Of a DNA stretch of 49,104 bases, positions 1 to 9,964 are shown one piece after another (position 1 is the first letter of the stretch; the number at the start of each line of letters is the position of its first letter). The DNA lies in assembly GCA_027083035.1 (NCBI GenBank), contig JALWSY010000129.1:1-49104 (forward strand), in the 5' to 3' direction. The DNA is from Sulfurimonas sp. (GTDB lineage Bacteria; Campylobacterota; Campylobacteria; Campylobacterales; Sulfurimonadaceae). Made by a program: the position numbers and the translations under genes. Under the pieces are notes generated by a model. It was not told the origin of the DNA, searched no databases, and worked only from the letters and a program-made list of their open reading frames with translations.

Positions 1-287
1 TTATAGATTTTATAGAGATTAGTTTTATTATTGTACCAATTTTAGTCCCTGTTATGAGTGCTTTTGGTATTGACCCTATCTGGTTTGCCGTACTTATCGC
101 TATGAATCTGCAAGCATCATTTCTTACGCCACCTTTTGGGCTATCACTTTTTTTCTTAAAGGGTGCCGCTGGTAAGAGTGTTACCACGATGCAGATTTAC
201 AGAGGGATTATCCCTTTTATCTTTTTGCAGATTATTGGGCTTGGCTTAGTTCTTCTCTTTCCTGATTTGGTTTTTGCTTTTTTATAG
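1..287 (+). CDS. TRAP transporter large permease (DctM-like), C-terminal part
   Basis: This is the 3' end of a gene that begins before the window; the reading frame is open from base 3 to the stop at 285-287. The visible part, about 94 residues, is strongly hydrophobic and holds the end of a multi-spanning membrane protein, including the segment NLQASFLTPPFGLSLFFLKG, which is typical of the last helices of TRAP (tripartite ATP-independent periplasmic) large permease subunits. In that family this subunit forms the sodium-driven transport channel for organic acids and works with a small membrane subunit and a periplasmic binding protein, neither of which is in view. The substrate cannot be read from this fragment. 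Assignment rests on recognition of the conserved C-terminal segment. Confidence 0.8.
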   Translation, partial: IDFIEISFIIVPILVPVMSAFGIDPIWFAVLIAMNLQASFLTPPFGLSLFFLKGAAGKSVTTMQIYRGIIPFIFLQIIGLGLVLLFPDLVFAFL

Positions 288-295
288 TTTCGCTC

Positions 296-304
296 TGCTA
301 TAAT
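296..304 (+). promoter_or_regulatory. Extended -10 promoter upstream of the thiamine-binding-like gene
   Basis: TGC followed by TATAAT, a TGN-extended -10 box, lies 20 bases before the ATG at 325, in a short AT-rich gap after the TRAP gene. No convincing -35 is seen, which is usual in this phylum. Confidence 0.55.
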
Positions 305-324
305 CTTTTAAAAAAGGTCTTTGT

Positions 325-651
325 ATGTTGTCTGTATTACTTGAGTTTAGTATGTTTCCCACTTCAAGCGATGGGAGAGAGGGTGCTTCTGTGTCGAAGC
401 AGGTGAGTAAGATTATTGACGCTATTGACAAATCAGGTATAGCGTATCAGCTGACACCTATGGGGACTATTATCGAAGCGAGTTCTATGAAAGAGGCACT
501 CTCTATCATAGAACTCGCTTATGAGCAGGTGAGCGAGTGTGAGCGAGTTTACTCCTCTTTAAAGTTTGATATCCGTCACAATACCCAAAACCGTCTCAAA
601 ACAAAGATAGAGTCTGTAGAGAGGGTTTTAAATAGAGAGGTAAATCATTAA
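325..651 (+). CDS. MTH1187/UPF0045 family thiamine-binding-like protein
   Basis: A 108-residue cytoplasmic protein of the MTH1187/YkoF-like family, small ferredoxin-fold proteins, some of which bind thiamine or a related pyrimidine. The N-terminal beta strand (LSVLLEFSMFPT), the segment SVSKQVSKIIDAIDKSG and the GTIIE strand fit the family and its usual length of about 100 residues. The start at 325 follows a weak AAGG and an extended -10 promoter. The stop TAA overlaps the ATG of the next gene by one base (TAATG), so translation of the HIT protein is probably coupled. Ligand and role in this organism are inferred from family only; no thiamine genes are nearby. Confidence 0.7.
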   Translation: MLSVLLEFSMFPTSSDGREGASVSKQVSKIIDAIDKSGIAYQLTPMGTIIEASSMKEALSIIELAYEQVSECERVYSSLKFDIRHNTQNRLKTKIESVERVLNREVNH

Positions 652-1136
652 TGAAAGATATTTTGTACGCTCCTTGGCGAGATGAGTATATAGCCGGAGA
701 GAAGATAGAGGGGTGTGTCTTTTGTCACATCAGCAAACATGATGATGCAAAGCTGCATATACTCCATAAAGATGCATACTGCTTTATAGTGATGAACAAG
801 TACCCTTATACGCCGGGGCATTTTATGATTATTCCGCATCTGCATACTGATAAACTTGAAGCCTTAGAGAGTGAGACATGGCTACATATGGCAGCACTTG
901 CACAGAAGTGTGTACGGCTTTTAAAAGAGGGCTTTGGTGCGCATGGTGTAAATATTGGGATGAATCTTGGTCAAGCTGGCGGGGCTGGAATAGCTGAGCA
1001 TATTCATATGCATCTGGTTCCCCGTTTTAACCGTGATACAAACTTTATTACAAGCATAGCAGATACAAGAGTTTACTCTACAGACTTTGAGAAGATATAT
1101 AAAAAGATAAAAGATTTAATGCCTAAGTATCTCTGA
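651..1136 (+). CDS. HIT family hydrolase (Ap4A phosphorylase-like)
   Basis: A 161-residue histidine-triad nucleotide hydrolase or transferase. The triad is at H117, H119 and H121 (HIHMHLVPR), preceded by the usual glycine-rich strand (NIGMNLGQAGGAGI). A CVFC pair near residue 22 and the N-terminal W-R-D-E-Y segment resemble the larger HIT proteins that split diadenosine polyphosphates, as opposed to the short HinT type; a HinT-type protein is present separately at 38003-38359. It starts on the stop codon of the preceding gene (one-base overlap) and is followed after one base by the M23 peptidase, so the three genes form one operon. The exact dinucleotide substrate is not known. Confidence 0.85.
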   Translation: MKDILYAPWRDEYIAGEKIEGCVFCHISKHDDAKLHILHKDAYCFIVMNKYPYTPGHFMIIPHLHTDKLEALESETWLHMAALAQKCVRLLKEGFGAHGVNIGMNLGQAGGAGIAEHIHMHLVPRFNRDTNFITSIADTRVYSTDFEKIYKKIKDLMPKYL

Positions 1137-1137
1137 T

Positions 1138-2445
1138 ATGCTACGATTTATATCCCTCTTTATGCTTTTTACACTACTCCTCTTTGCACAGGAGCAGTAT
1201 CCGCAAACATTTTCTCAGCTTGCCACTCCACTTTATAAAGCAAAAAAACACTTTACACAGTTAAAAAATTTTCCTCTTTTGCAACAACCGATAATCAACT
1301 ATGAGAAGCGTGTAGATACTCTTTTAGCAGATGGTCTAAAGGTGGATGCAAAGCAAGACAGGGAAGAGAAGTTAGCATATCTGCGAACTCTAAGAGATTT
1401 ACAAAAGGAGTATGATTATCTAATTTTTTTATTACATAAGAGGATAGTAGAGGCTATAGAGGAGGATGATTATGATGCATTTATACGATTAACTGCCTAT
1501 CCTTTTGAAGGTTTATTGCAAAATCAGGGTATTAAAAAGAGGGCAACGGCATATTATAAAAATAATAAAGCAAAGTGTAAATGCACACTCTTAGAGAAAA
1601 CATTGCAAAATGATAAGCTCTTAGAGGAGACAGCAGAGTTTTTTGAAGCGGAGATGAGAAAATCTTCTTACAATTCTGAGTCAAAACAAAACATAAAGAA
1701 AAAAGTCTATATTAAAACTGCTCGCCATAAAAATAGAATCTCTATATATTTTGTCAATACAAATCTCTATCCCATTACAATAAGAGTGAAGCCTCTCTAC
1801 AAGTCGATACACACACAGGGAGTAGTAAAAAATGAGTTTGTAATACCAGCAAAAGGTAAAATACACTATGCTGATTTGATAATTGAGGGTGCAAACTCTT
1901 ACTACCGCTATAATTATAACTGGATAATGGGATCAAAAGATGCGAAACATAAGAGTGATTATATCTATAGACTTCCTTATGAAAAAGGGGATGCGCACAA
2001 AGTTTCTCAAGGCTATAATGGAAGCAAAACACATAGAGGACGCTCAGCATACTCCATAGATTTTCCTATGCCCATAGGCACAGCTATCTATGCTGCAAGA
2101 GATGGATTAGTTGTTAAGACAAAAGCAGATTCTAATGTGGGTGGCTATGAGAAAAGATTTGCAAGTTCTGGGAATTATGTCCGTATTTTACATGATGATG
2201 GTACCTTTTCTATCTACTATCATTTAAAGCAAAATGGCGTTTTAGTTCATGTAGGGCAGAAGGTTTCAAGGGGAGAGAAGATAGGTTACTCAGGCAATAC
2301 CGGTTATACAAGTGGTCCCCATCTACACTTTTCGGTTTTTAAAGCAAAAAATGCACGAGAGACGCAAACTATTCCAGTACAGATACTTTCAAAAGAGGGA
2401 ATCATTAAAGATCCGGAGATTGGAAAGTTTTATACAGCAAAATAG
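1138..2445 (+). CDS. Secreted M23 family metallopeptidase
   Basis: A 435-residue exported peptidoglycan endopeptidase-like protein. Residues 1-17 form a hydrophobic signal peptide. A charged, largely helical region follows to about 185, then a beta-rich domain, then the M23/LytM zinc peptidase domain from about 290. The zinc and catalytic residues are visible: H299 and D308 (HRGRSAYSIDF), H362 (YYHL), and H395/H397 (GPHLHF), so the enzyme looks active. It would act on cell-wall cross-links in the periplasm, for example in cell shape or division. It starts one base after the HIT stop codon. Which cross-link it cuts, and whether it is a shape peptidase as in helical relatives, cannot be read from sequence. 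Confidence 0.88.
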   Translation: MLRFISLFMLFTLLLFAQEQYPQTFSQLATPLYKAKKHFTQLKNFPLLQQPIINYEKRVDTLLADGLKVDAKQDREEKLAYLRTLRDLQKEYDYLIFLLHKRIVEAIEEDDYDAFIRLTAYPFEGLLQNQGIKKRATAYYKNNKAKCKCTLLEKTLQNDKLLEETAEFFEAEMRKSSYNSESKQNIKKKVYIKTARHKNRISIYFVNTNLYPITIRVKPLYKSIHTQGVVKNEFVIPAKGKIHYADLIIEGANSYYRYNYNWIMGSKDAKHKSDYIYRLPYEKGDAHKVSQGYNGSKTHRGRSAYSIDFPMPIGTAIYAARDGLVVKTKADSNVGGYEKRFASSGNYVRILHDDGTFSIYYHLKQNGVLVHVGQKVSRGEKIGYSGNTGYTSGPHLHFSVFKAKNARETQTIPVQILSKEGIIKDPEIGKFYTAK

Positions 2446-2491
2446 TAGTAATTATTTAACTTATTTTAATTATAAAAAGATACAATCCGTC

Positions 2492-2497
2492 TATAAT
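2492..2497 (+). promoter_or_regulatory. -10 promoter element for sorAB
   Basis: A perfect TATAAT lies 20 bases before the sorA start, in the 71-base gap after the M23 gene. An AGGA Shine-Dalgarno at 2506-2509, seven bases before the ATG, supports the start at 2517. Confidence 0.5.
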
Positions 2498-2516
2498 AAA
2501 TAAATAGGAAACTTGA

Positions 2517-3713
2517 ATGCAAAGAAGAGAATTTTTTAAAACTTCAATCGTTGCATCAGCAGCTATCTTGGGTACAAACCTAGCAGCTGGTGAAACACAC
2601 CAACCAAAAGTTGGACAGAAAGTGTCGGATATGGCATTTCCTGAAAAGCGCCCAATGATAACATACTCGGATAGACCGCCATTACTAGAGTCAACACGAG
2701 CGACATTTGCAAGAGGGATTACACAAAATGATGAGTTTTTTGTAAGATGGCACCTTCCGGATATTCCGACGCATATTGATTTAGATAGTTATACCATTAA
2801 AATTGATGGTCTCGTAGAGAAAGAGTTAAAAATAACACTCAAAGAGTTGAAAAATGATTATGAGCAGGTAGAAGTAACAGCGGTACTTCAGTGTGGTGGT
2901 AACAGCCGTTCTGCCTTTACTCCGATTCCCGGCGGTATTCAGTGGGGAAGTGGTGCTATGGGTTGTGCAAAATGGAAAGGGGTACGACTCTCTGACCTGC
3001 TTAATAAAGCAGGACTTAAGAAAAATGCACATTGGATAGGATTTAACGGACTTGAAAAAGCGGCATATTATAAAACACCAAACTTTGTAAGAGAGTTAGA
3101 GCTTACTGAACTTGATGATCATGTTATTGTTGCGTATCAAATGAATGATGAAGATTTACCATACCTCAATGGTTTTCCACTTCGTTTGGTATTGCCGGGG
3201 TACTACTCAGATAGCTGGGTAAAGATGCTGAGCAATATTACAGTAACCGATAAGTATAAATCTCTCTTCTTTATGGATATGGCATATCGTGTTCCTGATA
3301 ATGAAACAGAGGGTGAAACACCTGAGCATCATGCAAAAACGACTAAGCCGATTACACATATGAATGTGAAGTCTGTTATAGGGTATCCTGAAAATGGGAT
3401 GAAGATTTATCATAATTCTCATATAGTAGTACGCGGTGTGGCTTTTGATGATGGGCATGGTATTAGAAAAGTTATGATTTCAACAGATGAAGGAAAAACT
3501 TGGGAAGAGGCACTACTAAAACAAGAGAATGGTCGTTATGCCTTTACTGAGTTTAGATACGCTTATAAGCCTACAGAGTATGGTGAGTTAAAGATAATGG
3601 CAAAAGCAATCAATCGTTTAGGTGATGAGCAGCCATTAGCGAAAGATATTCCATGGAATCATGGTGGATACAAATATAACGGTATCGATGTAATTACAGT
3701 AGAAGTGGTTTAG
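2517..3713 (+). CDS. sorA: Sulfite dehydrogenase, molybdopterin subunit (SorA)
   Basis: A 398-residue periplasmic molybdoenzyme of the sulfite oxidase family, expected to oxidise sulfite to sulfate and pass electrons to a c-type cytochrome. The N-terminus has a twin-arginine type signal (QRREFFK then a hydrophobic stretch, ending near AAG at 23-25), fitting export of a folded cofactor protein. The molybdenum-ligand cysteine is C126 in LQCGGNSRSAF, and the family segment with W143, C150 and W153 follows. The C-terminal third (about 260-398) is the Ig-like dimerisation domain, with DEGKTWEEA. The next gene, 11 bases on, is a single-haem cytochrome, the usual SorB partner. A YedY/MsrP-type protein is less likely because the dimer domain and partner cytochrome are both present. 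Confidence 0.85.
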   Translation: MQRREFFKTSIVASAAILGTNLAAGETHQPKVGQKVSDMAFPEKRPMITYSDRPPLLESTRATFARGITQNDEFFVRWHLPDIPTHIDLDSYTIKIDGLVEKELKITLKELKNDYEQVEVTAVLQCGGNSRSAFTPIPGGIQWGSGAMGCAKWKGVRLSDLLNKAGLKKNAHWIGFNGLEKAAYYKTPNFVRELELTELDDHVIVAYQMNDEDLPYLNGFPLRLVLPGYYSDSWVKMLSNITVTDKYKSLFFMDMAYRVPDNETEGETPEHHAKTTKPITHMNVKSVIGYPENGMKIYHNSHIVVRGVAFDDGHGIRKVMISTDEGKTWEEALLKQENGRYAFTEFRYAYKPTEYGELKIMAKAINRLGDEQPLAKDIPWNHGGYKYNGIDVITVEVV

Positions 3714-3724
3714 GGAGAATAGGT

Positions 3725-4036
3725 ATGATAAAAAAAATAATTTTAATAGCTACAATAGCAGTTGGTTCTCTTTTTGCACAGGTAAAAGGTGATGTGGAAG
3801 TTCCTTATATCTCGTATCAGATTAAAATGGGGCATGGATTTGATGCAGTTCAGGCAAACTGTTTGATGTGTCACTCTTTTGGATATGTTCTCAACCAAGG
3901 GCCGCAATCTCGTCTTTTTTGGAGTAAAAAAGTAGATAAGATGATTACACACTTCAAAGCTCCTATTTTGAAAGAAGATAAAAAAATAGTTGTTGACTAT
4001 CTATTCAAACATTATGGAAATGGGAAATTAAAGTAG
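3725..4036 (+). CDS. sorB: Sulfite dehydrogenase, monohaem cytochrome subunit (SorB)
   Basis: A 103-residue exported cytochrome c. Residues 1-18 are a signal peptide (MIKKIILIATIAVGSLFA) and C46-C49-H50 (CLMCH) is the only haem-attachment motif; a methionine further on, such as M74, could be the second haem ligand. It directly follows sorA with 11 bases between, so it is read as the electron acceptor subunit of sulfite dehydrogenase, feeding electrons to the terminal oxidase. Size and arrangement match SorAB of other sulfur-oxidising Campylobacterota. An imperfect inverted repeat downstream probably ends the transcript. Confidence 0.82.
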   Translation: MIKKIILIATIAVGSLFAQVKGDVEVPYISYQIKMGHGFDAVQANCLMCHSFGYVLNQGPQSRLFWSKKVDKMITHFKAPILKEDKKIVVDYLFKHYGNGKLK

Positions 4037-4061
4037 AAAATTACATAATATTTAATTTATG

Positions 4062-4097
4062 ACAATAGAGAGACTTTTTCTCTTTATTGTTCCTTTT
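4062..4097. terminator. Convergent stem-loop terminator after sorB
   Basis: ACAATAGAGAGA at 4062-4073 pairs with TCTCTTTATTGT at 4079-4090 with one mismatch and a five-base loop, followed by a T-rich stretch on the plus strand. It also covers the 3' end and stop of a small minus-strand ORF, so it could serve both strands. Confidence 0.6.
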
Positions 4098-4188
4098 TGC
4101 TTCGTAAAACCACAAAAAATATCCCCGCAATTATCACAAATATGGCTATTCTCACAGTTAATGTTGTTATGTCTGTAGTGTCATTCAT
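4084..4188 (-). CDS. Putative 34-residue single-span membrane protein
   Basis: On the minus strand an ATG at 4188 opens a 34-codon frame ending in TAA at 4084-4086. The protein has a short polar N-terminus (MNDTTDITTLTVR), one hydrophobic segment of about 17 residues (IAIFVIIAGIFFVVL) and a basic tail (RSKKEQ), the expected layout of a small single-pass membrane protein with its tail in the cytoplasm. An AAGGA Shine-Dalgarno lies about 11 bases upstream. It occupies the gap between sorB and the chemoreceptor. I do not recognise a family. Coding status rests on the membrane-protein-like composition and the ribosome site; conservation in relatives would decide. Confidence 0.5.
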   Translation of the reverse strand: MNDTTDITTLTVRIAIFVIIAGIFFVVLRSKKEQ

Positions 4189-4298
4189 AATATATTTAAT
4201 CCTTACTTAATTCAATAATGAAAATAATAGCATAAACAAGAGTCTTTTTATATAAATATGAGTATGATTACAGAAGAAAATTGAGTTTAGGATGTATC

Positions 4299-7030
<2,732 letters not shown>

Positions 7031-7051
7031 CTAAATATAATAAAGTTGTGA

Positions 7052-7057
7052 ATTATA
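7052..7057 (-). promoter_or_regulatory. -10 promoter element for tgt
   Basis: TATAAT on the minus strand, preceded by GG, 30 bases upstream of the tgt start, in the gap between tgt and the SCP2-like gene. Confidence 0.5.
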
Positions 7058-7113
7058 CCAACTAAGCAATGAGAGGTATATTAAGAAAGAGGGGAAAACA
7101 AGAGATAGAAGAG

Positions 7114-7135
7114 GCCTTAGAAAAAATTCTAAGGC
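7114..7135 (-). terminator. Stem-loop after the SCP2-like gene
   Basis: GCCTTAGAA at 7114-7122 pairs perfectly with TTCTAAGGC at 7127-7135 around a four-base loop, just after the stop of the minus-strand gene at 7143. The downstream minus-strand side is pyrimidine-rich but has no clean T-run, so efficiency is uncertain. Confidence 0.6.
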
Positions 7136-7142
7136 TTAAAAA

Positions 7143-7550
7143 TTATGCTTCAGCACCGATTTTGTTCATAAGTGCAAAGCTTTTTATAAATGGTCCTGCC
7201 ATACTAGGAGTTTTAATCATCTGCTTAAAGTCACCTGTTGGAAATTTAAGTTTTCCTGTAGTATATGCCATACCCATACCTGTCATACCTAAAGGTTTCG
7301 CTACCCACTTCATCCAATCCTCTTTAGATGCTCTCATATCCCAAGTAGGTTTTTCACCGTTATAAAGACCAGCACTTACTGCTTTACCATTATCGACAAT
7401 AAAGACACAAGTTGGTTGCTCTTCATCTTTAAATCCACAAGTAATTGTTGCTGAAAAGTTGATGTCTGCTAATTTATCTGCAACTTCACTATCATTGTTC
7501 CATGCGTCTTTGAGTTCATTAATCCATGCGTCTGAGAATAGTTTCGCCAT
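7143..7550 (-). CDS. SCP2 sterol-binding domain-like protein
   Basis: A 135-residue cytoplasmic protein resembling single-domain SCP2 (sterol carrier) proteins, with the alpha/beta pattern and the late glycine- and phenylalanine-rich segment (TTGKLKFPTGDFKQM) of that fold. In bacteria such proteins bind hydrophobic ligands, but their physiological substrate is usually unknown and sterols are not expected here. A perfect stem-loop follows the gene, and AAGG precedes the start, so it is probably a single-gene unit, diverging from efp across a 255-base gap. The family call is from overall pattern and is moderate. Confidence 0.6.
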   Translation of the reverse strand: MAKLFSDAWINELKDAWNNDSEVADKLADINFSATITCGFKDEEQPTCVFIVDNGKAVSAGLYNGEKPTWDMRASKEDWMKWVAKPLGMTGMGMAYTTGKLKFPTGDFKQMIKTPSMAGPFIKSFALMNKIGAEA

Positions 7551-7767
7551 ATTTTTTTACCTTTTTTTGTTAGTTTGTGTATGGTAACTTGAGAAAACTT
7601 AAGTTGTGATAAAAATGTGATGAAGACTTAATAAATATTATAAAAATTTATAAGTGTTTAGATTTGAAACACCTTGATTTTATTTGTATTTATTATAAAA
7701 CTTTTTTCTAGTCGGAGTGCTTTGAAAATTTACTTAATTTAAAATATATTTCTAAGCAGATTTATTG

Positions 7768-7773
7768 TAAAAT
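7768..7773 (+). promoter_or_regulatory. Probable -10 element for efp in the SCP2-efp divergent gap
   Basis: TAAAAT preceded by TTG lies 33 bases before the efp ATG. The 255-base gap (7551-7805) is very AT-rich and otherwise holds a weak hairpin (GTGTTT at 7654-7659 with AAACAC at 7667-7672). I see no further gene in it. Confidence 0.35.
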
Positions 7774-7805
7774 GCTTAAATTAATTTTTTTAGCAAGGTG
7801 TTTTA

Positions 7806-8372
7806 ATGGCTACAGTAGGAATGAGTGATATTAAAAAAAATGTTCGTTTAATCGTTGGAGATGTTCCCTATAAAATCGTTGAGTTTCAACATGTGAAACC
7901 GGGAAAAGGGGCAGCCTTTGTTCGTATGAAGATGAAGAGCTTTTTAAATGGTAAAGTGGTAGAGAAGACAGTACACGCAGGTGATAAGTTTGAGGTGCCT
8001 GTTATTGAGTACAAAACTATGCAGTATCTTTACGATGATGGTGATATGTACCAGTTTATGGATAACGAGACTTATGATCAACTCGGTCTCTCTTATGAAC
8101 AGTGTGATGATGCTTCAAAGTGGTTTAAAGATGGTATTAATGTTGATATTATCTTTTACAAAGGGGAAGCTATCTCTGTTCAGGCACCGGAAACTATGGA
8201 ACTTGTTATTACTGAGACTCCTCCTAACTTTAAAGGAGATACTTCGAGTGGAAGTAAAAAACCTGCAACACTTGAGACAGGAGCTGTAGTACAAGTACCA
8301 TACCATGTTTTAGAGGGAGATACTATTAAGGTAAATACTGTAGAGGGTGAGTATTTAGAAAAAGTAAAATAG
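7806..8372 (+). CDS. efp: Elongation factor P
   Basis: A 188-residue translation factor that enters the ribosomal E site and rescues ribosomes stalled at consecutive prolines. The three beta-barrel domains are complete. The tip lysine is K34 in KPGKGAAF, the position that carries the beta-lysyl modification in E. coli; no modification enzyme (EpmA/EpmB) is seen in this window. The C-terminal signature region (VPYHVLEGDTIKVNT) is intact. AAGG about seven bases before the ATG supports the start. The gene is followed after 49 bases by the ATP-grasp/HhH gene on the same strand. Confidence 0.96.
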   Translation: MATVGMSDIKKNVRLIVGDVPYKIVEFQHVKPGKGAAFVRMKMKSFLNGKVVEKTVHAGDKFEVPVIEYKTMQYLYDDGDMYQFMDNETYDQLGLSYEQCDDASKWFKDGINVDIIFYKGEAISVQAPETMELVITETPPNFKGDTSSGSKKPATLETGAVVQVPYHVLEGDTIKVNTVEGEYLEKVK

Positions 8373-8421
8373 TGGCACGATTGTTCATTTAAAAAGATAT
8401 ATTTAAAAAAAGGGAAAACAG

Positions 8422-9843
8422 ATGGGACTTAGCAACAAAGAACTACCAAAACTTGGCTTTTTGTACATGGATTATGTACTGAGATTTTTTGACCACTCAA
8501 ATTTTAAAGGGTGGCCAAATAAAATAGAGACTGTCACATATCACTGGAAAAATGATAAAGAGAGATTTATAAAAGAGGTAAAGCGTAAAAAAATCGATGT
8601 CTTAATAGGAAATGTTCCTGCCACGGCATATGAGACATTTCGTGAGATTGCACGTGAGTTGCCTCATGTTCGTTTTATTCCCTCTTTAGATACACAGTTT
8701 TCAAACAAATCAAAAGAGAATGTAACGCGCTTTGCTTGGAAGTACAATCTGCCAATCCCTAAAACATATATCTACTACAACCACGACAATGCGTACAAGT
8801 TTCTTAAAAAAACAAAGTATCCAAAAATTGTGAAAAAATCTTATGGTCCATCAAATTATGGTGGTTATTTTGTACATAAGGTAGATAGCTATAAAGAGGC
8901 AAAAGAGCTTTTTGCCCAGAAAAAGTATCACCCTATGTATTTTCAAGATTTTGTGCCTATGGAAGCAGATATTCGTGTAATGCTCATCGGACATAAACCG
9001 GTATGTGCATTCTGGCGCCGTGCGCCGGAAGGTGAGTGGCTTACAAATACTTCTCAAGGCGGAAGCATGGACTATATGGATGTACCAAAAAATGTTCTTG
9101 ATTTAGCTGTAAAAGTATCTAAGGCTGCAAAGGCTGAGTACTGGGCGTGTGATGTTGCTTACGGTAAAGATGGCAAAGTGAGAATCCTTGAGTGTGCTAC
9201 GGCTTTTGCAGCATTTCCGTATATCAGAGACTGGATTGGTGAGTATTTGATGTGGCTACTTAGTGAAGGTAGATTTAGAAAACCTCATATGCCTATGTTT
9301 AACTGGGAAGAGCTTGGTAAGATTGATGCATCACTACTAAGAACTATGAGACATATTCAGTTTGGTAAATTCTCTCCAAGCTATGATGGTGCTTACTTCG
9401 GTAAGAAGAAGAAAAACTATGGTGGCAAGCAGGTCTATCTTCATAAGCTTGATGCAAAGTATAAAGTCTATCCTGTGAAGCGTCGCTGGAGTGAAGAGTG
9501 GCCAAGTGAGAAGTGGAACTACCAAGATAACTTAGCGATTAATCCTGCAAAGAGTAAATCTGGAAAATCCCCTAAAAATGCTCCAAAGCCAACAGGCGAT
9601 GAGTCAAAAGAGAGTAGTGAGACAGATGTAAAAATCACAAAATCTGAACTTACAGACTTTTTAACATCTGTAGAGGGTATTGGCAAGAAAAAAGTGGAGA
9701 AAATCATCAATCACTTTGGTGATGCCGAAGAGGTAGTTGGTGTTATCCACCAAAACACCTCTCTTCTTACAGAGGTCAAAGGCATCACAAAAAAACTTGC
9801 ATCAAAGATAGAAAAAGCGTGGAAAAAACTTTTAGAAGCATAA
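8422..9843 (+). CDS. ATP-grasp ligase-like protein with C-terminal helix-hairpin-helix tail
   Basis: A 473-residue protein. Residues from about 60 to 290 look like a RimK-type ATP-grasp domain: a lysine-bearing strand (KIVKKSYGPSNYGG, 135-148), a second strand pair with FQDFVP (174-179) and DIRVMLIG (183-190), and a metal-binding end with CDVAYGKDGKVRILECA (243-259). This fold joins an acid to an amine using ATP. A low-complexity linker rich in lysine, serine and proline (about 374-403) leads to two helix-hairpin-helix motifs (VEGIGKKKVEKII at 417-429 and VKGITKKLASKI at 452-463) like those of DNA-binding proteins. The substrate is unknown. The combination of the two modules is unusual; see findings. 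Confidence 0.75.
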   Translation: MGLSNKELPKLGFLYMDYVLRFFDHSNFKGWPNKIETVTYHWKNDKERFIKEVKRKKIDVLIGNVPATAYETFREIARELPHVRFIPSLDTQFSNKSKENVTRFAWKYNLPIPKTYIYYNHDNAYKFLKKTKYPKIVKKSYGPSNYGGYFVHKVDSYKEAKELFAQKKYHPMYFQDFVPMEADIRVMLIGHKPVCAFWRRAPEGEWLTNTSQGGSMDYMDVPKNVLDLAVKVSKAAKAEYWACDVAYGKDGKVRILECATAFAAFPYIRDWIGEYLMWLLSEGRFRKPHMPMFNWEELGKIDASLLRTMRHIQFGKFSPSYDGAYFGKKKKNYGGKQVYLHKLDAKYKVYPVKRRWSEEWPSEKWNYQDNLAINPAKSKSGKSPKNAPKPTGDESKESSETDVKITKSELTDFLTSVEGIGKKKVEKIINHFGDAEEVVGVIHQNTSLLTEVKGITKKLASKIEKAWKKLLEA

Positions 9844-9868
9844 GAGTTTTATAGATACATCCTCCTTC

Positions 9869-9889
9869 ATTCCGTGCTTGTCACGGAAT
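9869..9889. repeat. REP-like palindrome upstream of dnaE
   Basis: ATTCCGTG and CACGGAAT flank a five-base loop, giving a perfect eight-base stem that is much richer in GC than its surroundings. The form (CATTCC...GGAATC) resembles short dispersed palindromes found between genes in many proteobacteria. No T-run follows, so it is less likely to be a simple terminator. Only one copy is in this window. Confidence 0.45.
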
Positions 9890-9932
9890 CTAGTTCACAA
9901 CGACACTCCATTTTATGTTAAGCCTGAGAGGG

Positions 9933-9938
9933 TATAAT
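9933..9938 (+). promoter_or_regulatory. -10 promoter element for dnaE
   Basis: A perfect TATAAT (in GGTATAATAC) lies 26 bases before the dnaE TTG start, with GAGGG at about 9953-9957 as ribosome site between them. This may be the promoter for the long same-strand run that follows. Confidence 0.55.
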
Positions 9939-9964
9939 ACACTATTTCAAAAGAGGGCAAGAAC

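Noticed and set aside
4281..4298. TTG start for the chemoreceptor
   Set aside because: The ATG at 4299 has AGGA six bases upstream and starts right before the first membrane helix; the TTG has no such site.
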